64,000 nucleotides of DNA. Origin: Burkholderiaceae bacterium. Its GTDB lineage: Bacteria; Pseudomonadota; Gammaproteobacteria; Burkholderiales; Burkholderiaceae_C. Under the pieces are notes generated by a model. That model searched no databases. It saw nothing but the letters and a program-made list of their open reading frames with translations, and was not told the DNA's origin. Shown here piece after piece: positions 42,827 to 52,162 of the stretch (its first letter is position 1; the number at the start of each line of letters is the position of its first letter). Location: contig JAGOPK010000001.1 of assembly GCA_017992055.1 (NCBI GenBank), positions 806,001 through 870,000 of the forward strand, given 5' to 3'. The position numbers were made by a program, and so were the translations under genes.

Positions 42827-43458
42827 GATGACGCGGCGCCGCTGGCGTCGGCGGCCTGCAGGGCCTGGCCCAGCGCGGCGTGCAGGCGTCGCGCCAGTTC
42901 CAGGTCCAGCGCCACGTTGGGAACCTCGACCTCGGCGGGCTGGGGCGGTGGCGGTGCGGTGGGCAGGCCGCGCTGGTCGGCGGCGATCATGTCGCGGGTG
43001 CGGGCGATCAGCTTTTCCACCAGCGCCAGCAGCTGCTGGCGCTCGCCGTCGCCGAGCACGGCCAGCCAGGTTTGATTGCGCTGCTGCGCGTCCTCGTAGA
43101 TCGCCCGGTGCAGCGCGCGGCCTTCGTCGGTGAGGTTCACCGAGATGGCGCGCTGGTCGTTGCTGCTGTCCAGCTTCTCGACGATGCCACGCTGGCGCAG
43201 CCGGTCGATCAGCTTGCTGGCATGGCTTTTCTCGATGTCGGATTCCTGGCAGATCTGCTTCAGCGACAGCGGCCCCAGGCTGCCGACCAGGCCGACGATG
43301 CGCGCCTCCAGCAGGCGCAGGCCGAACTTCTTGACGAAGCGCATCTCGGCATGGCGTGCCGACATGCCGGCCAGCAGGTGCACGCGAAACGAGGGCAGGG
43401 CGCGGAAGCTGCCGGGCCGTGGCAGCTGCTCTTCGTGCGAGGGAATCAGTCCGTCCAT
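42823..43458 (-). CDS. MarR-family transcriptional regulator
   Basis: The 211-residue regulator has a winged helix (about 50-120) with LSLKQICQESDIEKSHASKL, IDRLRQRGIVEK and DQRAISVNLTDEGRAL, and a Pro-rich loop before the last helix. ATG 43458 is preferred because the region upstream holds a promoter and operator; a longer in-frame start at 43515 would translate through it. It is the first gene of the Rieske operon and likely autoregulated through the palindrome over the -10 box. An aromatic substrate or its CoA ester is the usual inducer for such regulators. Confidence 0.88.
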   Translation of the reverse strand: MDGLIPSHEEQLPRPGSFRALPSFRVHLLAGMSARHAEMRFVKKFGLRLLEARIVGLVGSLGPLSLKQICQESDIEKSHASKLIDRLRQRGIVEKLDSSNDQRAISVNLTDEGRALHRAIYEDAQQRNQTWLAVLGDGERQQLLALVEKLIARTRDMIAADQRGLPTAPPPPQPAEVEVPNVALDLELARRLHAALGQALQAADASGAASS

Positions 43459-43473
43459 GTCATTCACCGTTCG

Positions 43474-43511
43474 ATTACTAACATTGTAGTAATTATCGTG
43501 GTCAATGACAA
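43474..43511 (-). promoter_or_regulatory. Promoter and MarR operator of the Rieske operon
   Basis: On the minus strand TTGTCA (43511-43506) and TACAAT (43488-43483) are exactly 17 bases apart, each five of six to consensus. The -10 is embedded in an inverted repeat, ATTACTA (43474-43480) and TAGTAAT (43487-43493), with spacer ACATTG. A MarR dimer bound there would block polymerase. This is the most AT-rich stretch of the region. Confidence 0.8.
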
Positions 43512-43645
43512 CCAATTGATCGGGATCAGGCGCTTGGTGCGGGCTAGTGATTTCCCTGATGGTGCTGTATTGGTTGAAATGGAAACGAATTGGCTGACCT
43601 GCACACCGACGTCAGGCCGTCCCGGCCCTGCACGACAATGGGGCC

Positions 43646-44413
43646 ATGCCCCTTGCCACGGCGCGCCGGCTGACCGGCCAGGACCGCACGCGCAGCGCCA
43701 ACCGCCAGCTGGGCGCGGCCCTGGCCTTCATTGCCGGCGCCACCAATGCCGGCGCCTTTCTGGCGGTGCAGCAGTACACCTCGCACATGACCGGCGTGGT
43801 GTCCTCGCTGGCCGATCACCTGGTGCTGGGCCAGTACGGCCTGGCGCTGGCGGCGCTGGGCGCGCTGCTGTCCTTTGTGGCCGGCGCGGCCACCACCGCG
43901 GTGCTGGTCAACCTGGCGCGGCGGCGCGGGCTGACCAGCCTGTATGCGCTGCCGCTGCTGCTGGAGGCGGTGCTGCTGCTGCTGTTCGGCCTGGTCGGGG
44001 CCTGGTTGTCGGGCCTGCACGGCCTGTTCGTGCCGGCCACGGTGATGCTGCTGTGCTTCACCATGGGCCTGCAGAACGCGGTCATCACCAAGATCTCGCG
44101 GGCCGAGATCCGCACCACCCATGTCACCGGCCTGGTCACCGACATCGGCATCGAACTGGGCAAGCTGCTGTACTGGAACCGGCTGCAGCACGATCCGGCC
44201 CTGCATGTGGCGGCCGACCGCCAGCGCCTGGTGGTGCTGGGCGCCCTGGTGGGCGCGTTTCTGCTGGGCGGTGTCGTCGGCGCTTTCGGCTTCCAGCGGC
44301 TGGGCTATGCCACCACGCTGCCGCTGGCGCTGATCCTGGTCTGGCTGGCCGGCGTGCCGGCGGCGGACGACCTGCTTCAGCTGCGGGGGCCGAACTCCTC
44401 GCCGCCCAGGTAG
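43646..44413 (+). CDS. YoaK/DUF1275 family inner-membrane protein
   Basis: The 255-residue protein has about six hydrophobic helices, with the family's start LAFIAGATNAGAFLAVQQYT, SHMTGVVSSLAD, and the central CFTMGLQNAVITKIS and TTHVTGLVTDIGIELG. The function of DUF1275 is not established; a transporter or permease-like role is usually assumed. A GACAAT hexamer lies six bases before the ATG and no Shine-Dalgarno is visible. Its 3' end overlaps the convergent SDR gene by 37 bases. Confidence 0.8.
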   Translation: MPLATARRLTGQDRTRSANRQLGAALAFIAGATNAGAFLAVQQYTSHMTGVVSSLADHLVLGQYGLALAALGALLSFVAGAATTAVLVNLARRRGLTSLYALPLLLEAVLLLLFGLVGAWLSGLHGLFVPATVMLLCFTMGLQNAVITKISRAEIRTTHVTGLVTDIGIELGKLLYWNRLQHDPALHVAADRQRLVVLGALVGAFLLGGVVGAFGFQRLGYATTLPLALILVWLAGVPAADDLLQLRGPNSSPPR

Positions 44414-45165
44414 ATGCGGTTCCACACCGGGCTGATGACCAGCTCGTTGATGCACACATGGGCCGGCTGGGTGGCGATGTAGGCGATGCAGCGGCCCAAG
44501 TCGGCCTCCTGCAGCATGCGCGCCTTGTCGGCGTCGCTGGGCTCCACCGGCCGCTGCTTCATGATCGGCGTGGCCGCCTCGCCGGGGCACAGCGCGGTGG
44601 CACGCAGGCCATGGCGGGCGTTCTCGACATTGAAGGCCGCGCTCAGCGCGATCAGCGCCGCCTTGCTGGCGGTGTAGGCCGGGCCGGTGAGCGGCGTCAC
44701 ATACCAGCCGGCGAACGACGAGACATTGATCACCGTGCCCTGGCCCCGCGCGCGCATGCCCGGCAGCACGGCATAGGTGCAGGCCGCCACGCCGACCAGG
44801 TTGACCTGGGTCACGGCCTCGAAGGCCGCGGCATCGCTGACCTCCCAGGCGCGCTGGCGCACGTTCAGCCCGGCGCTGTTGACCAGGATGTCCACCCGGC
44901 CCAGGCGCTGCTGGATCGCCGCGCCAACCCGGGCCACCGCCTCGCGGTCGGCCACGTCCAGCGGCTCGGCACTGATGGCGCCGGCCGGCGCACCGGCGGC
45001 CTCGGCCTGGACGAGTGCGGCCTGCAGCTTGGCCGCATCGCGGCCCGAGATCACCACCTGGGCGCCGGCCCGGGCCAGCTCGATCGCCCCGGCCAGGCCG
45101 ATGCCGCTGCCACCGCCGGTGACCCAGGCAACCTGGCCGGACAACGGGCCGGACAACGCGCTCAT
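44377..45165 (-). CDS. SDR-family NAD(P) oxidoreductase
   Basis: The 262-residue enzyme has TGGGSGIGLAGAIELARAGA (cofactor), NSAGLN, INVSSFAGWY with Ser, and YTASKAALIALS with Tyr and Lys, all catalytic residues being present. It would oxidise a hydroxy or reduce a keto group. It is the last gene of the long leftward operon, its ATG sharing ATGA with the previous SDR stop. The C-terminal VWNRIYLGGEEFGPRS tail is typical of a subgroup of SDRs in acid catabolism. Confidence 0.88.
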   Translation of the reverse strand: MSALSGPLSGQVAWVTGGGSGIGLAGAIELARAGAQVVISGRDAAKLQAALVQAEAAGAPAGAISAEPLDVADREAVARVGAAIQQRLGRVDILVNSAGLNVRQRAWEVSDAAAFEAVTQVNLVGVAACTYAVLPGMRARGQGTVINVSSFAGWYVTPLTGPAYTASKAALIALSAAFNVENARHGLRATALCPGEAATPIMKQRPVEPSDADKARMLQEADLGRCIAYIATQPAHVCINELVISPVWNRIYLGGEEFGPRS

Positions 45166-45911
45166 ACCGTGCGGCCGCCGTCCACCGGGAACTCGACGCC
45201 GGTGATGAACTCGGCATCGTCGCTGGCCAGGAACACCGCCGCGCGGGCGATGTCCAGCGGCGTGGACAGCCGGCCCAGCGGGATGGTGGCCAGGAACTTC
45301 TGCCGGTTCTCCGGCGTGTCCGGCATGCCCATGAAGGCCTCCAGCAGGCCGGTCACGCCCATCACCGGGCAGATGGCATTGACGCGGATGTTGTCCGGGC
45401 CCAGTTCCACGGCCAGGCTCTTGCTCATCAGGTTCACCGCGCCCTTGGAGCTGTTGTACCAGGTGAGGCCCGGCCGCGGCCGGATGCCGGCGGTGGAGCC
45501 GACGTTGAGGATCACGCCCGACTTCTGCGCGCGCAGCCGCGGCACCACCGCATGCACCATGTGGAAGATGGACTTGACGTTGATGTCGTAGACCTTGTCG
45601 AAGGTGGCCTCGTCCACGCTCAGCAGCGGCTGGTTCTTGTGCGTCCAGCCGGCGTTGTTGACGACGATGTCCAGGCCGCCAAAGGCCTGCACCGTGGCCG
45701 CCACCAGGGTGTCGATGTCGGCGCGTTTCGTCACGTCGCAGGCCACGGCGATGGCCTGCGCGCCCAGGCTGGCGGCCACGTCGCGGGCGCCGGCGGCATT
45801 GATGTCGGCCACGGCCACCTTGGCGCCTTCGGCCACGTACTGGCGCGCGATCTCGGCGCCAAAGCCGCTGGCCGCGCCGGTGACGATGGCCACCTTGTTG
45901 TTCAGTCTCAT
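45162..45911 (-). CDS. SDR-family oxidoreductase (3-hydroxyacyl/glucose dehydrogenase-like)
   Basis: This 249-residue classical SDR has TGAASGFGAEIARQY, an Asp in VAVADINAAG favouring NAD(H), NNAGWTHKNQPL, NVGSTAG with the Ser, WYNSSKGAVNLMS with Tyr/Lys, and the C-terminal TGVEFPVDGGRTV. The cofactor and catalytic residues are complete. It lies between the aldehyde dehydrogenase (29 bases) and a second SDR (ATGA overlap). Oxidation of a hydroxyacyl-CoA or of an alcohol is likely. Confidence 0.88.
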   Translation of the reverse strand: MRLNNKVAIVTGAASGFGAEIARQYVAEGAKVAVADINAAGARDVAASLGAQAIAVACDVTKRADIDTLVAATVQAFGGLDIVVNNAGWTHKNQPLLSVDEATFDKVYDINVKSIFHMVHAVVPRLRAQKSGVILNVGSTAGIRPRPGLTWYNSSKGAVNLMSKSLAVELGPDNIRVNAICPVMGVTGLLEAFMGMPDTPENRQKFLATIPLGRLSTPLDIARAAVFLASDDAEFITGVEFPVDGGRTV

Positions 45912-45940
45912 CGCTTCGCTCCGGATGTTGGTTTGGACGC

Positions 45941-47377
45941 TCACTCGCCGTGGTACTGCACCACGGTCTTGACGGTGCAGAACTCCTCCAGCGCCAGAAA
46001 GCCCTTCTCGCGGCCGTGGCCGCTGCGCTTGACGCCGCCAAACGGCAGCTCCACGCCGCCGCCGGCGCCATAGGCATTGAGGTAGACCTGGCCGCACTTC
46101 ATGGCCTTGGCCAAACGTGTCTGGCGGCCGCCGTCGCGGGTCCAGATGCCGGCCAGCAGGCCGTAGTCGGTGGCATTGGCCAGCGCGATGGCATCGGCCT
46201 CGTCGTCGAAGGGGATGGCCGCCAGCACCGGGCCGAAGACCTCGTCGCAGGCCAGCTCGTGGCCGCGCGGCACGGCGCCGAACAGCGTGGGCGCCACGTA
46301 GTAGCCGCCCGGGTGCACGCCGTCGGCGATGCGCCCTTCGGCCAGCAGCGGGATGCCGCTGTCGCGGGCGCGGCGGATGAAGCCTTCGACCCGCGCCTTC
46401 TGCGCGGCATTGATCAGCGGGCCGCAGTCGCGGTCTTGCGCGGGCGTGCCGGCGGCGCTGGCCTTGAAGCGCTCGACCACCATGGCCATGAAGCGCTCGT
46501 AGACGCCGCGCTGCACCAGCAGCCGGCTGCCGGCCGAGCAGGTCTGGCCGGCGTTCTGCGTGATGGCCTTCAGCACCACGGTGGCGGCGCGCTCCAGGTC
46601 GGCATCGTCGAAGACGATCTGCGGGCTCTTGCCGCCCAGCTCCAGCACGCACTTCAGCGTGCGATTGGCGGCGGCCTTCTGCACCAGGGTGCCAACCTCG
46701 GGGCTGCCGGTGAAGGTGACGAAGTCGATGTCGTGGTGGGCGGTGAGCGCGGCACCGGCTTCTTCGCCCAGGCCGGTGACCACGTTCAGCGCGCCGGCTG
46801 GCAGGCCGGCCTCGCGGGCGATGTCGCAAAAGGCCAGCGGCGTCAGGCAGGCGTCCTCGCTGGGCTTCAGCACCGCGGCATTGCCCATGGCCAGGGCCGG
46901 CACCACCGAGCGGCCGAACATCTGCGCCGGGTAGTTCCAGGGCAGGATGTGGGCGGTGACGCCATAGGGCTCGTGCAGCACCACCACGTGGTAGTCGTTC
47001 AGGTAGGGGATCTGCTGGCCGTGCAGCTTGTCGGCCGCGCCGCCGTAGAACTCGCAGTAGCGCGCGGCGACCACGATGTCGTTGCGCGCCTGGCTGATGG
47101 GCTTGCCGGTGTCGCGCGATTCCAGCTGGGCCAGCACCTCGGCGCGCTCCAGCATCAGCGCCGACATGCGGCTGAGGATGCGGCCACGCTCGGTGGCCGT
47201 CAGCTTGCCCCAGGGACCGGACAGCGCGGCGCGGGCCGCGGCCACCGCGGCATCGATGTCGGCGGCGCCGCCGCGGGCCAGGGTGTCGAAGGACTCGCCG
47301 GTGCTGGGGTCGATCACCGGCAGCGTGCGGCCGTCGGCCGCCGCCACCCACTGGCCATTGATGAAGTGCTGGGCCAT
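45941..47377 (-). CDS. Aldehyde dehydrogenase (NAD+-dependent)
   Basis: The 478-residue enzyme has the cofactor segments LPWNYPAQMFGRS and KPSEDACLTPLA, TFTGSPEVG, the catalytic Glu in VLELGGKSPQIV and the catalytic Cys in NAGQTCSAGSRL (about 285). The length is normal. ATG 47377 follows GAGGAG. It would oxidise an aldehyde to the acid. In this operon it could deal with the aldehyde released by the predicted retro-aldolase, an inference from gene content only. Confidence 0.92.
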   Translation of the reverse strand: MAQHFINGQWVAAADGRTLPVIDPSTGESFDTLARGGAADIDAAVAAARAALSGPWGKLTATERGRILSRMSALMLERAEVLAQLESRDTGKPISQARNDIVVAARYCEFYGGAADKLHGQQIPYLNDYHVVVLHEPYGVTAHILPWNYPAQMFGRSVVPALAMGNAAVLKPSEDACLTPLAFCDIAREAGLPAGALNVVTGLGEEAGAALTAHHDIDFVTFTGSPEVGTLVQKAAANRTLKCVLELGGKSPQIVFDDADLERAATVVLKAITQNAGQTCSAGSRLLVQRGVYERFMAMVVERFKASAAGTPAQDRDCGPLINAAQKARVEGFIRRARDSGIPLLAEGRIADGVHPGGYYVAPTLFGAVPRGHELACDEVFGPVLAAIPFDDEADAIALANATDYGLLAGIWTRDGGRQTRLAKAMKCGQVYLNAYGAGGGVELPFGGVKRSGHGREKGFLALEEFCTVKTVVQYHGE

Positions 47378-47411
47378 GGTCGGGCTCCTCAGGAAGTGGC
47401 TGGGGCTGGGG

Positions 47412-48092
<681 letters not shown>

Positions 48093-48099
48093 GCGGGGC

Positions 48100-48861
48100 T
48101 CACTCGCCGATCACGTTCTTGATGACCACCGGGTCGCGCAGCACCTCGTCGGGCGCGCCGTCGGCGGCGATGCGCCCGGCGATCCAGGCCGCCAGCCGCG
48201 TGGCATAGCGCCGCACGATGTCGATGTCGTGCTCGACGAAGATGCTGGTCACCTGGCGCTCGTCCAGGGCCTTCATCAGCACCGCCATCAGCGCATGCTT
48301 CTCGTCGCTGGACACGCCGCTGGTGGGCTCGTCCATGATCATCAGCTTGGGCCGCAGCACCAGGGCCATGGCCACGTCCAGCAGCTTGCGCTGGCCCTCG
48401 GGCAGGGCGCCGGCCAGGTCGTGGGCACGGGCGCCCAGCTGCAGCAGCTCCAGCGTGGCATCCACCTCGTCGGCATCCACCGCCTGCTCCAGCGGCAGCC
48501 ACAGGCCGGCCAGGCCACGCCGGCGCTGCACCGCCGACGCGGCCAGCATCAGGCACTGGCGCACCGTGTGCTCGGTGAACACCTGGGGCAGCTGGAACGA
48601 GCGGCCCACGCCACGCCGGGTGATGGCGCGCGGGCTCTGGCCGGTGATGTCGGCGCCGTCCAGCCACACCTGGCCGGCATCGGCCTTCAGGTAGCCGGTG
48701 CAGATGTTGATGAAGGTGGTCTTGCCGGCGCCGTTCTGGCCCACCACGGCCAGACGCTCGCCGGGCATCAGGTCGAAGTCGATGGCATCGGCCGCGACCA
48801 CGCCCCCGAACTTCAGCGACAGGCCGCGGGTGGACAGCAGTCCCTTGGGGGTGGCACTCAT
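48100..48861 (-). CDS. Branched-chain-type ABC importer ATPase (LivG-like)
   Basis: This 253-residue ATPase has Walker A VVGQNGAGKTTFIN, the LivG-type GVGRSFQLPQVFTEHTV Q-loop, Walker B LMIMDEPTSGVS and H-loop FVEHDIDIV. The ABC signature reads LPEGQRKLLDVAMAL, with Pro-Glu instead of Ser-Gly or Ser-Tyr, a noticeable departure from LSGGQ. Its start shares ATGA with the LivM-like permease stop. Confidence 0.88.
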   Translation of the reverse strand: MSATPKGLLSTRGLSLKFGGVVAADAIDFDLMPGERLAVVGQNGAGKTTFINICTGYLKADAGQVWLDGADITGQSPRAITRRGVGRSFQLPQVFTEHTVRQCLMLAASAVQRRRGLAGLWLPLEQAVDADEVDATLELLQLGARAHDLAGALPEGQRKLLDVAMALVLRPKLMIMDEPTSGVSSDEKHALMAVLMKALDERQVTSIFVEHDIDIVRRYATRLAAWIAGRIAADGAPDEVLRDPVVIKNVIGE

Positions 48862-49811
48862 GCGCGTTCCCCCGATGCCGGCCGGCGCAGATGGCGCTCG
48901 ACCAGGCCGAACAGGCCGGTGGGCGCGACAAACACCATCACGATCAGCACCAGGCCCAGCGCCAGCTGCCAGGCGCCGGTGAGCAGGGCCGCGGCATAGA
49001 GCTTGACGAACTCGAACACGAAGGCGCCGACCACCGCGCCCACGGCATGGCCCGAGCCGCCGAGGATGGCGATGAAGACGATCTCGCCCGAGCGCACCCA
49101 GTAGCCCATCTCCGGCGTCACCAGGCCCTGCGTCAGCGCAAACACGCTGCCACCCAGGCCGCACAGCGTGGCCGACAGCACATAGCCGCCCCAGAACACG
49201 CGCTTGGCCGACAGACCCAGGTATTCCAGCCGCGTCTCGTTGGTCTTGATGGCCGCCAGCGCCTGGCCGTTGGCGCTGGCAAAGTAGCGCTGCACCGCCA
49301 GTCCGGCCAGCACCACCAGGGCCAGGGCCAGCCACAGCAGCGCGGTCTCGAAGCCCTCGCGCTCCAGGTGCAGGCCGGCAAAGCCCGGGCGGTCGAAGCG
49401 CAGGCCGTCGGTGCCGCCGGTGGTGGCGCCAAACTTGCCCAGCACCGAGAACAGCACCATCGAGAAGGCCAGGTTCAGCATGCCGAAGAAGATGCCGCGG
49501 TAGCGCACCATGAACAGGCCGATCAGGGCGCCGGCGATGGCGGCCAGGCCGGTGCCGAGTGCGATCAGCCACAGCGCGTCCAGGTGCCAGGCGCGGCCGG
49601 CAAAGGCCACGGTGTAGCCGGCCAGGCAGGCATACAGCGCATGGCCGAAGGACACCTGGCCGGCGCGGATCAGCACGATCACGCCGATCACCGCCAGGCC
49701 GTTGGCCAGGGCCAGCAGCACCGGGGTCTTGAGCCAGGGCGCGGCGGCGGTGGCTGCCAGCACGGCCAGCAGCAGCAGGGCCACGACCAGGGACAGGCGG
49801 TGCTTGTTCAT
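48858..49811 (-). CDS. Branched-chain-type ABC permease (LivM-like)
   Basis: The 317-residue inner-membrane protein has eight or more hydrophobic helices. LivM-family sequences include GLAVIGVIVLIRAGQVSFGHAL, FMVRYRGIFFGMLNLAFSM, TGGTDGLRF, the cytoplasmic NETRLEYLGLSAKRVFW loop that contacts the ATPase, and FIAILGGSGHAVGAVVGA. It partners the LivH-like permease encoded four bases upstream. Confidence 0.92.
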   Translation of the reverse strand: MNKHRLSLVVALLLLAVLAATAAAPWLKTPVLLALANGLAVIGVIVLIRAGQVSFGHALYACLAGYTVAFAGRAWHLDALWLIALGTGLAAIAGALIGLFMVRYRGIFFGMLNLAFSMVLFSVLGKFGATTGGTDGLRFDRPGFAGLHLEREGFETALLWLALALVVLAGLAVQRYFASANGQALAAIKTNETRLEYLGLSAKRVFWGGYVLSATLCGLGGSVFALTQGLVTPEMGYWVRSGEIVFIAILGGSGHAVGAVVGAFVFEFVKLYAAALLTGAWQLALGLVLIVMVFVAPTGLFGLVERHLRRPASGERA

Positions 49812-49815
49812 CGCC

Positions 49816-50721
49816 TCAGATCCTGCGCGCCGCGGTGGTGGAGAACAGGCCCTCGGGCCGCAGCAGCAGCACGCCGACCATGATCAGATAAGGCATCAGC
49901 ACTTCCAGCTCGGGCATCAGATAGACCGCGAAGCTGCGCGCCAGGCCGATCATCAGCGCCGCCAGCGCGGCGCCGCCGATCTGGCCCAGGCCGGCGGTGG
50001 CCACGACGGCAAAGCTCAGCACCATCATGTCGGCGCCGATGCCGGGCGTGAACGAGGTGGTGGGCGAGGCCAGGGCGCCGCCCAGCGCGCCCAGCGCGCC
50101 GCCGATGGCAATGGTCAGCCAGGTCACGCGGTGGGTGTTGACGCCCATCGCCGTGGCCACCTCGCGGTGGTGGGTGACGGCCGTGACCTGGCGGCCCAGC
50201 GCGGTGCGGCCCAGAAACCAGCGCAGCCCGGCAAAGGCCGCCACCGCCACCGCCGGCAGCAGCAGCAGCTGGTAGCGGGTGTAGGTGACGCCGGCCACCT
50301 CCAGCGTGCCCAGCTGGTTGACGACCTCGGACACGAACACCGGCTGCACGCCCCAGATCAGGCGCTGCAGGTCCTCCAGCACCATGAAGGCGGCGAAGGT
50401 GACCAGCAGCTGCAGGATCGGGTCCTTGTCGAGGATGCGGCGCAGCAGCGCAAATTCGAGCACCGTGCCCAGCAGGCCGCCGATGACCAGGGCCGCGGCA
50501 AACAGCGCCGGCAGGCCCAGCCAGGCCGGCAGCGCAAACTTGGCGATGCCCAGGCCCAGCGTGGCAGCGAAGTAGCCGCCCCAGGCATACAGGCTGCCAT
50601 GGGCGATGTTGAGGATGCGCATGACGCCGAAGATCAGCGTCAGGCCCAGCGCCACCAGGAACAGCAGTGCCGCATAGGACACGCCGTCCATCAGCGCCAG
50701 GACGAAGAGGCTGGCGTCCAT
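49816..50721 (-). CDS. Branched-chain-type ABC permease (LivH-like)
   Basis: The 301-residue inner-membrane protein has the LivH pattern: LMDGVSYAALLFLVALGLTL, FGVMRILNIAHGSLYAWGGY near the N-terminus, the AVTHHREVATAMGVNTHRVT coupling loop and GLGQIGGAALAALMIGLARS near the C-terminus. It lies 27 bases after the receptor stop and four before LivM, so the transporter is one transcription unit. Confidence 0.92.
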   Translation of the reverse strand: MDASLFVLALMDGVSYAALLFLVALGLTLIFGVMRILNIAHGSLYAWGGYFAATLGLGIAKFALPAWLGLPALFAAALVIGGLLGTVLEFALLRRILDKDPILQLLVTFAAFMVLEDLQRLIWGVQPVFVSEVVNQLGTLEVAGVTYTRYQLLLLPAVAVAAFAGLRWFLGRTALGRQVTAVTHHREVATAMGVNTHRVTWLTIAIGGALGALGGALASPTTSFTPGIGADMMVLSFAVVATAGLGQIGGAALAALMIGLARSFAVYLMPELEVLMPYLIMVGVLLLRPEGLFSTTAARRI

Positions 50722-50748
50722 CGGCGATGCGTCTTCAGCCTGCGGTGC

Positions 50749-52059
50749 TCACTTGAAGTCGTGGGTGGCCAGCTGGTTGCTGGTCAGCACCTTCAGCAGC
50801 GAGGGGTCGATGGACTTGACCCAGGTCGGCGACTGCTGGCCCACCGGCGTGGTCACCAGCTCGGCCGGCACCAGCACCATCTTGTCCATCACCGCAAACG
50901 GGTACTTGGGCGTGTGCTTGGTGATGCCCAGCAGCTGGGCCTCCAGGCCCTGGCCGTCCTCGCGCATGGTGATCTCGCGGCCATAGGCCTTGAACTTCAT
51001 CTTGCGCATGGCGTCGGCGATCTGCTCGGGCGCCGGCCACTTGCCGCCATTGGCCTTCAGCGCGGCCTCCACGCCCGTCTTCAGCCCCACCAGGGCCTGG
51101 GCCATGTGGTAGGTGGGATAGATCGGGTAGGCGCCGGTCTTGGCCTTGAACTTGTTGATGAAGTCCTTGTGCGCCGGGTCGTTGTGGGTCTCGGGGTGCA
51201 ACCAGTAATGGTCGCCACGCGCGCCGACGATCACGCCCTCGGGCAGGGTCTTGCCCAGGCGCTCGAACGAGCTTTCGGCCAGCGGCAGCACAAACTGCGT
51301 GCCGCCCTTGAACAGGCCACGCTGGGCCGCCTGGCGCACAAAGGTGTCGAGGTCGCCACCCCAGCTGGTGTTCAGCACCACGTCGGGCTTTTGCGCCTGC
51401 AGGCGCGAGATCTCGGTGGAGAAGTCCGAGGCGCCCAGCTTGGGGAACATCTCGGCCACCACCTTGACGTCGGGCTTCAGCGCACGCAGCGTGTTGATGA
51501 AGATCTCCCACGAGTCGCGGCCCCAGGCGTAGTCCTGGTTGACCACCGCCACGGTGGAGAAGTTGGGCTTGTGCTTGAGCAGGTACAGCACCGTGGCCAC
51601 CATCTCGGTGGTGGCATTGGCCTGGGTGCGCACCACGTACTTGTAGCGCTTCTGCTCCAGGATCTTCTCGGTGCCGCAGTCCCACATGACGTTGAGCACC
51701 TTCAGGTCCTCGGCCACCGGCGCCACGATGTTGCAGTTGCCGCTGCTGATGGCCGACAGCATGACCTTGACGCCCTGCTCCTGCACCAGGCGGCGGTATT
51801 CGCTGAGCATCTTGTCGCCGCCGATGCCTTCGTCGATGAAGGTGGGCACGATCTTCACGCCGCCGATGCCGCCCTTGGCGTTCATCTCGTCGATCAGCAG
51901 CTCGGCCGCGGCCTTGCCCGGCACGCCGAACACGCTGGCCGCGCCCGAGGTGAAGGTGGTGATGCCGATCTTCAGCTCGGCGGGCTTGTCCTGCGCGCGG
52001 GCCAGGCCGGCGGCCAGGGTCAGCGCGGCCGCAGCCAGCGCAAGGGGAATGAATCGCAT
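50749..52059 (-). CDS. ABC importer substrate-binding protein (LivJ-like)
   Basis: The 436-residue receptor has a signal peptide (MRFIPLALAAAALTLAAGLARA) and type 1 periplasmic-binding sequence: ELKIGITTFTSGAASVFGVPGK, ELLIDEMNAKGGIGGVKIV, VAVVNQDYAWGRDSWEIF and YAVMDKMV-like C-terminal strands. It is longer than typical LivJ (about 370). It heads the Liv cluster; a 167-base upstream gap holds a palindrome and the shared 27-bp motif, so a separate promoter is likely here. The ligand is unknown. Confidence 0.9.
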   Translation of the reverse strand: MRFIPLALAAAALTLAAGLARAQDKPAELKIGITTFTSGAASVFGVPGKAAAELLIDEMNAKGGIGGVKIVPTFIDEGIGGDKMLSEYRRLVQEQGVKVMLSAISSGNCNIVAPVAEDLKVLNVMWDCGTEKILEQKRYKYVVRTQANATTEMVATVLYLLKHKPNFSTVAVVNQDYAWGRDSWEIFINTLRALKPDVKVVAEMFPKLGASDFSTEISRLQAQKPDVVLNTSWGGDLDTFVRQAAQRGLFKGGTQFVLPLAESSFERLGKTLPEGVIVGARGDHYWLHPETHNDPAHKDFINKFKAKTGAYPIYPTYHMAQALVGLKTGVEAALKANGGKWPAPEQIADAMRKMKFKAYGREITMREDGQGLEAQLLGITKHTPKYPFAVMDKMVLVPAELVTTPVGQQSPTWVKSIDPSLLKVLTSNQLATHDFK

Positions 52060-52162
52060 GACGCTTGTCTCCTGATCTCGCGGTTCGGCAGGCCGCTGAC
52101 GGACCTCGTCCGGGTCCTGGTCAGCGGTGCCGGCGCAGTATGCAGGGCAGGGCCGCGACGGC

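Noticed and set aside
43459-43515. 19-residue N-terminal extension of the MarR protein
   Set aside because: It would translate through the predicted promoter and operator; residues MVVIDHDNYYNVSN do not resemble the family start.
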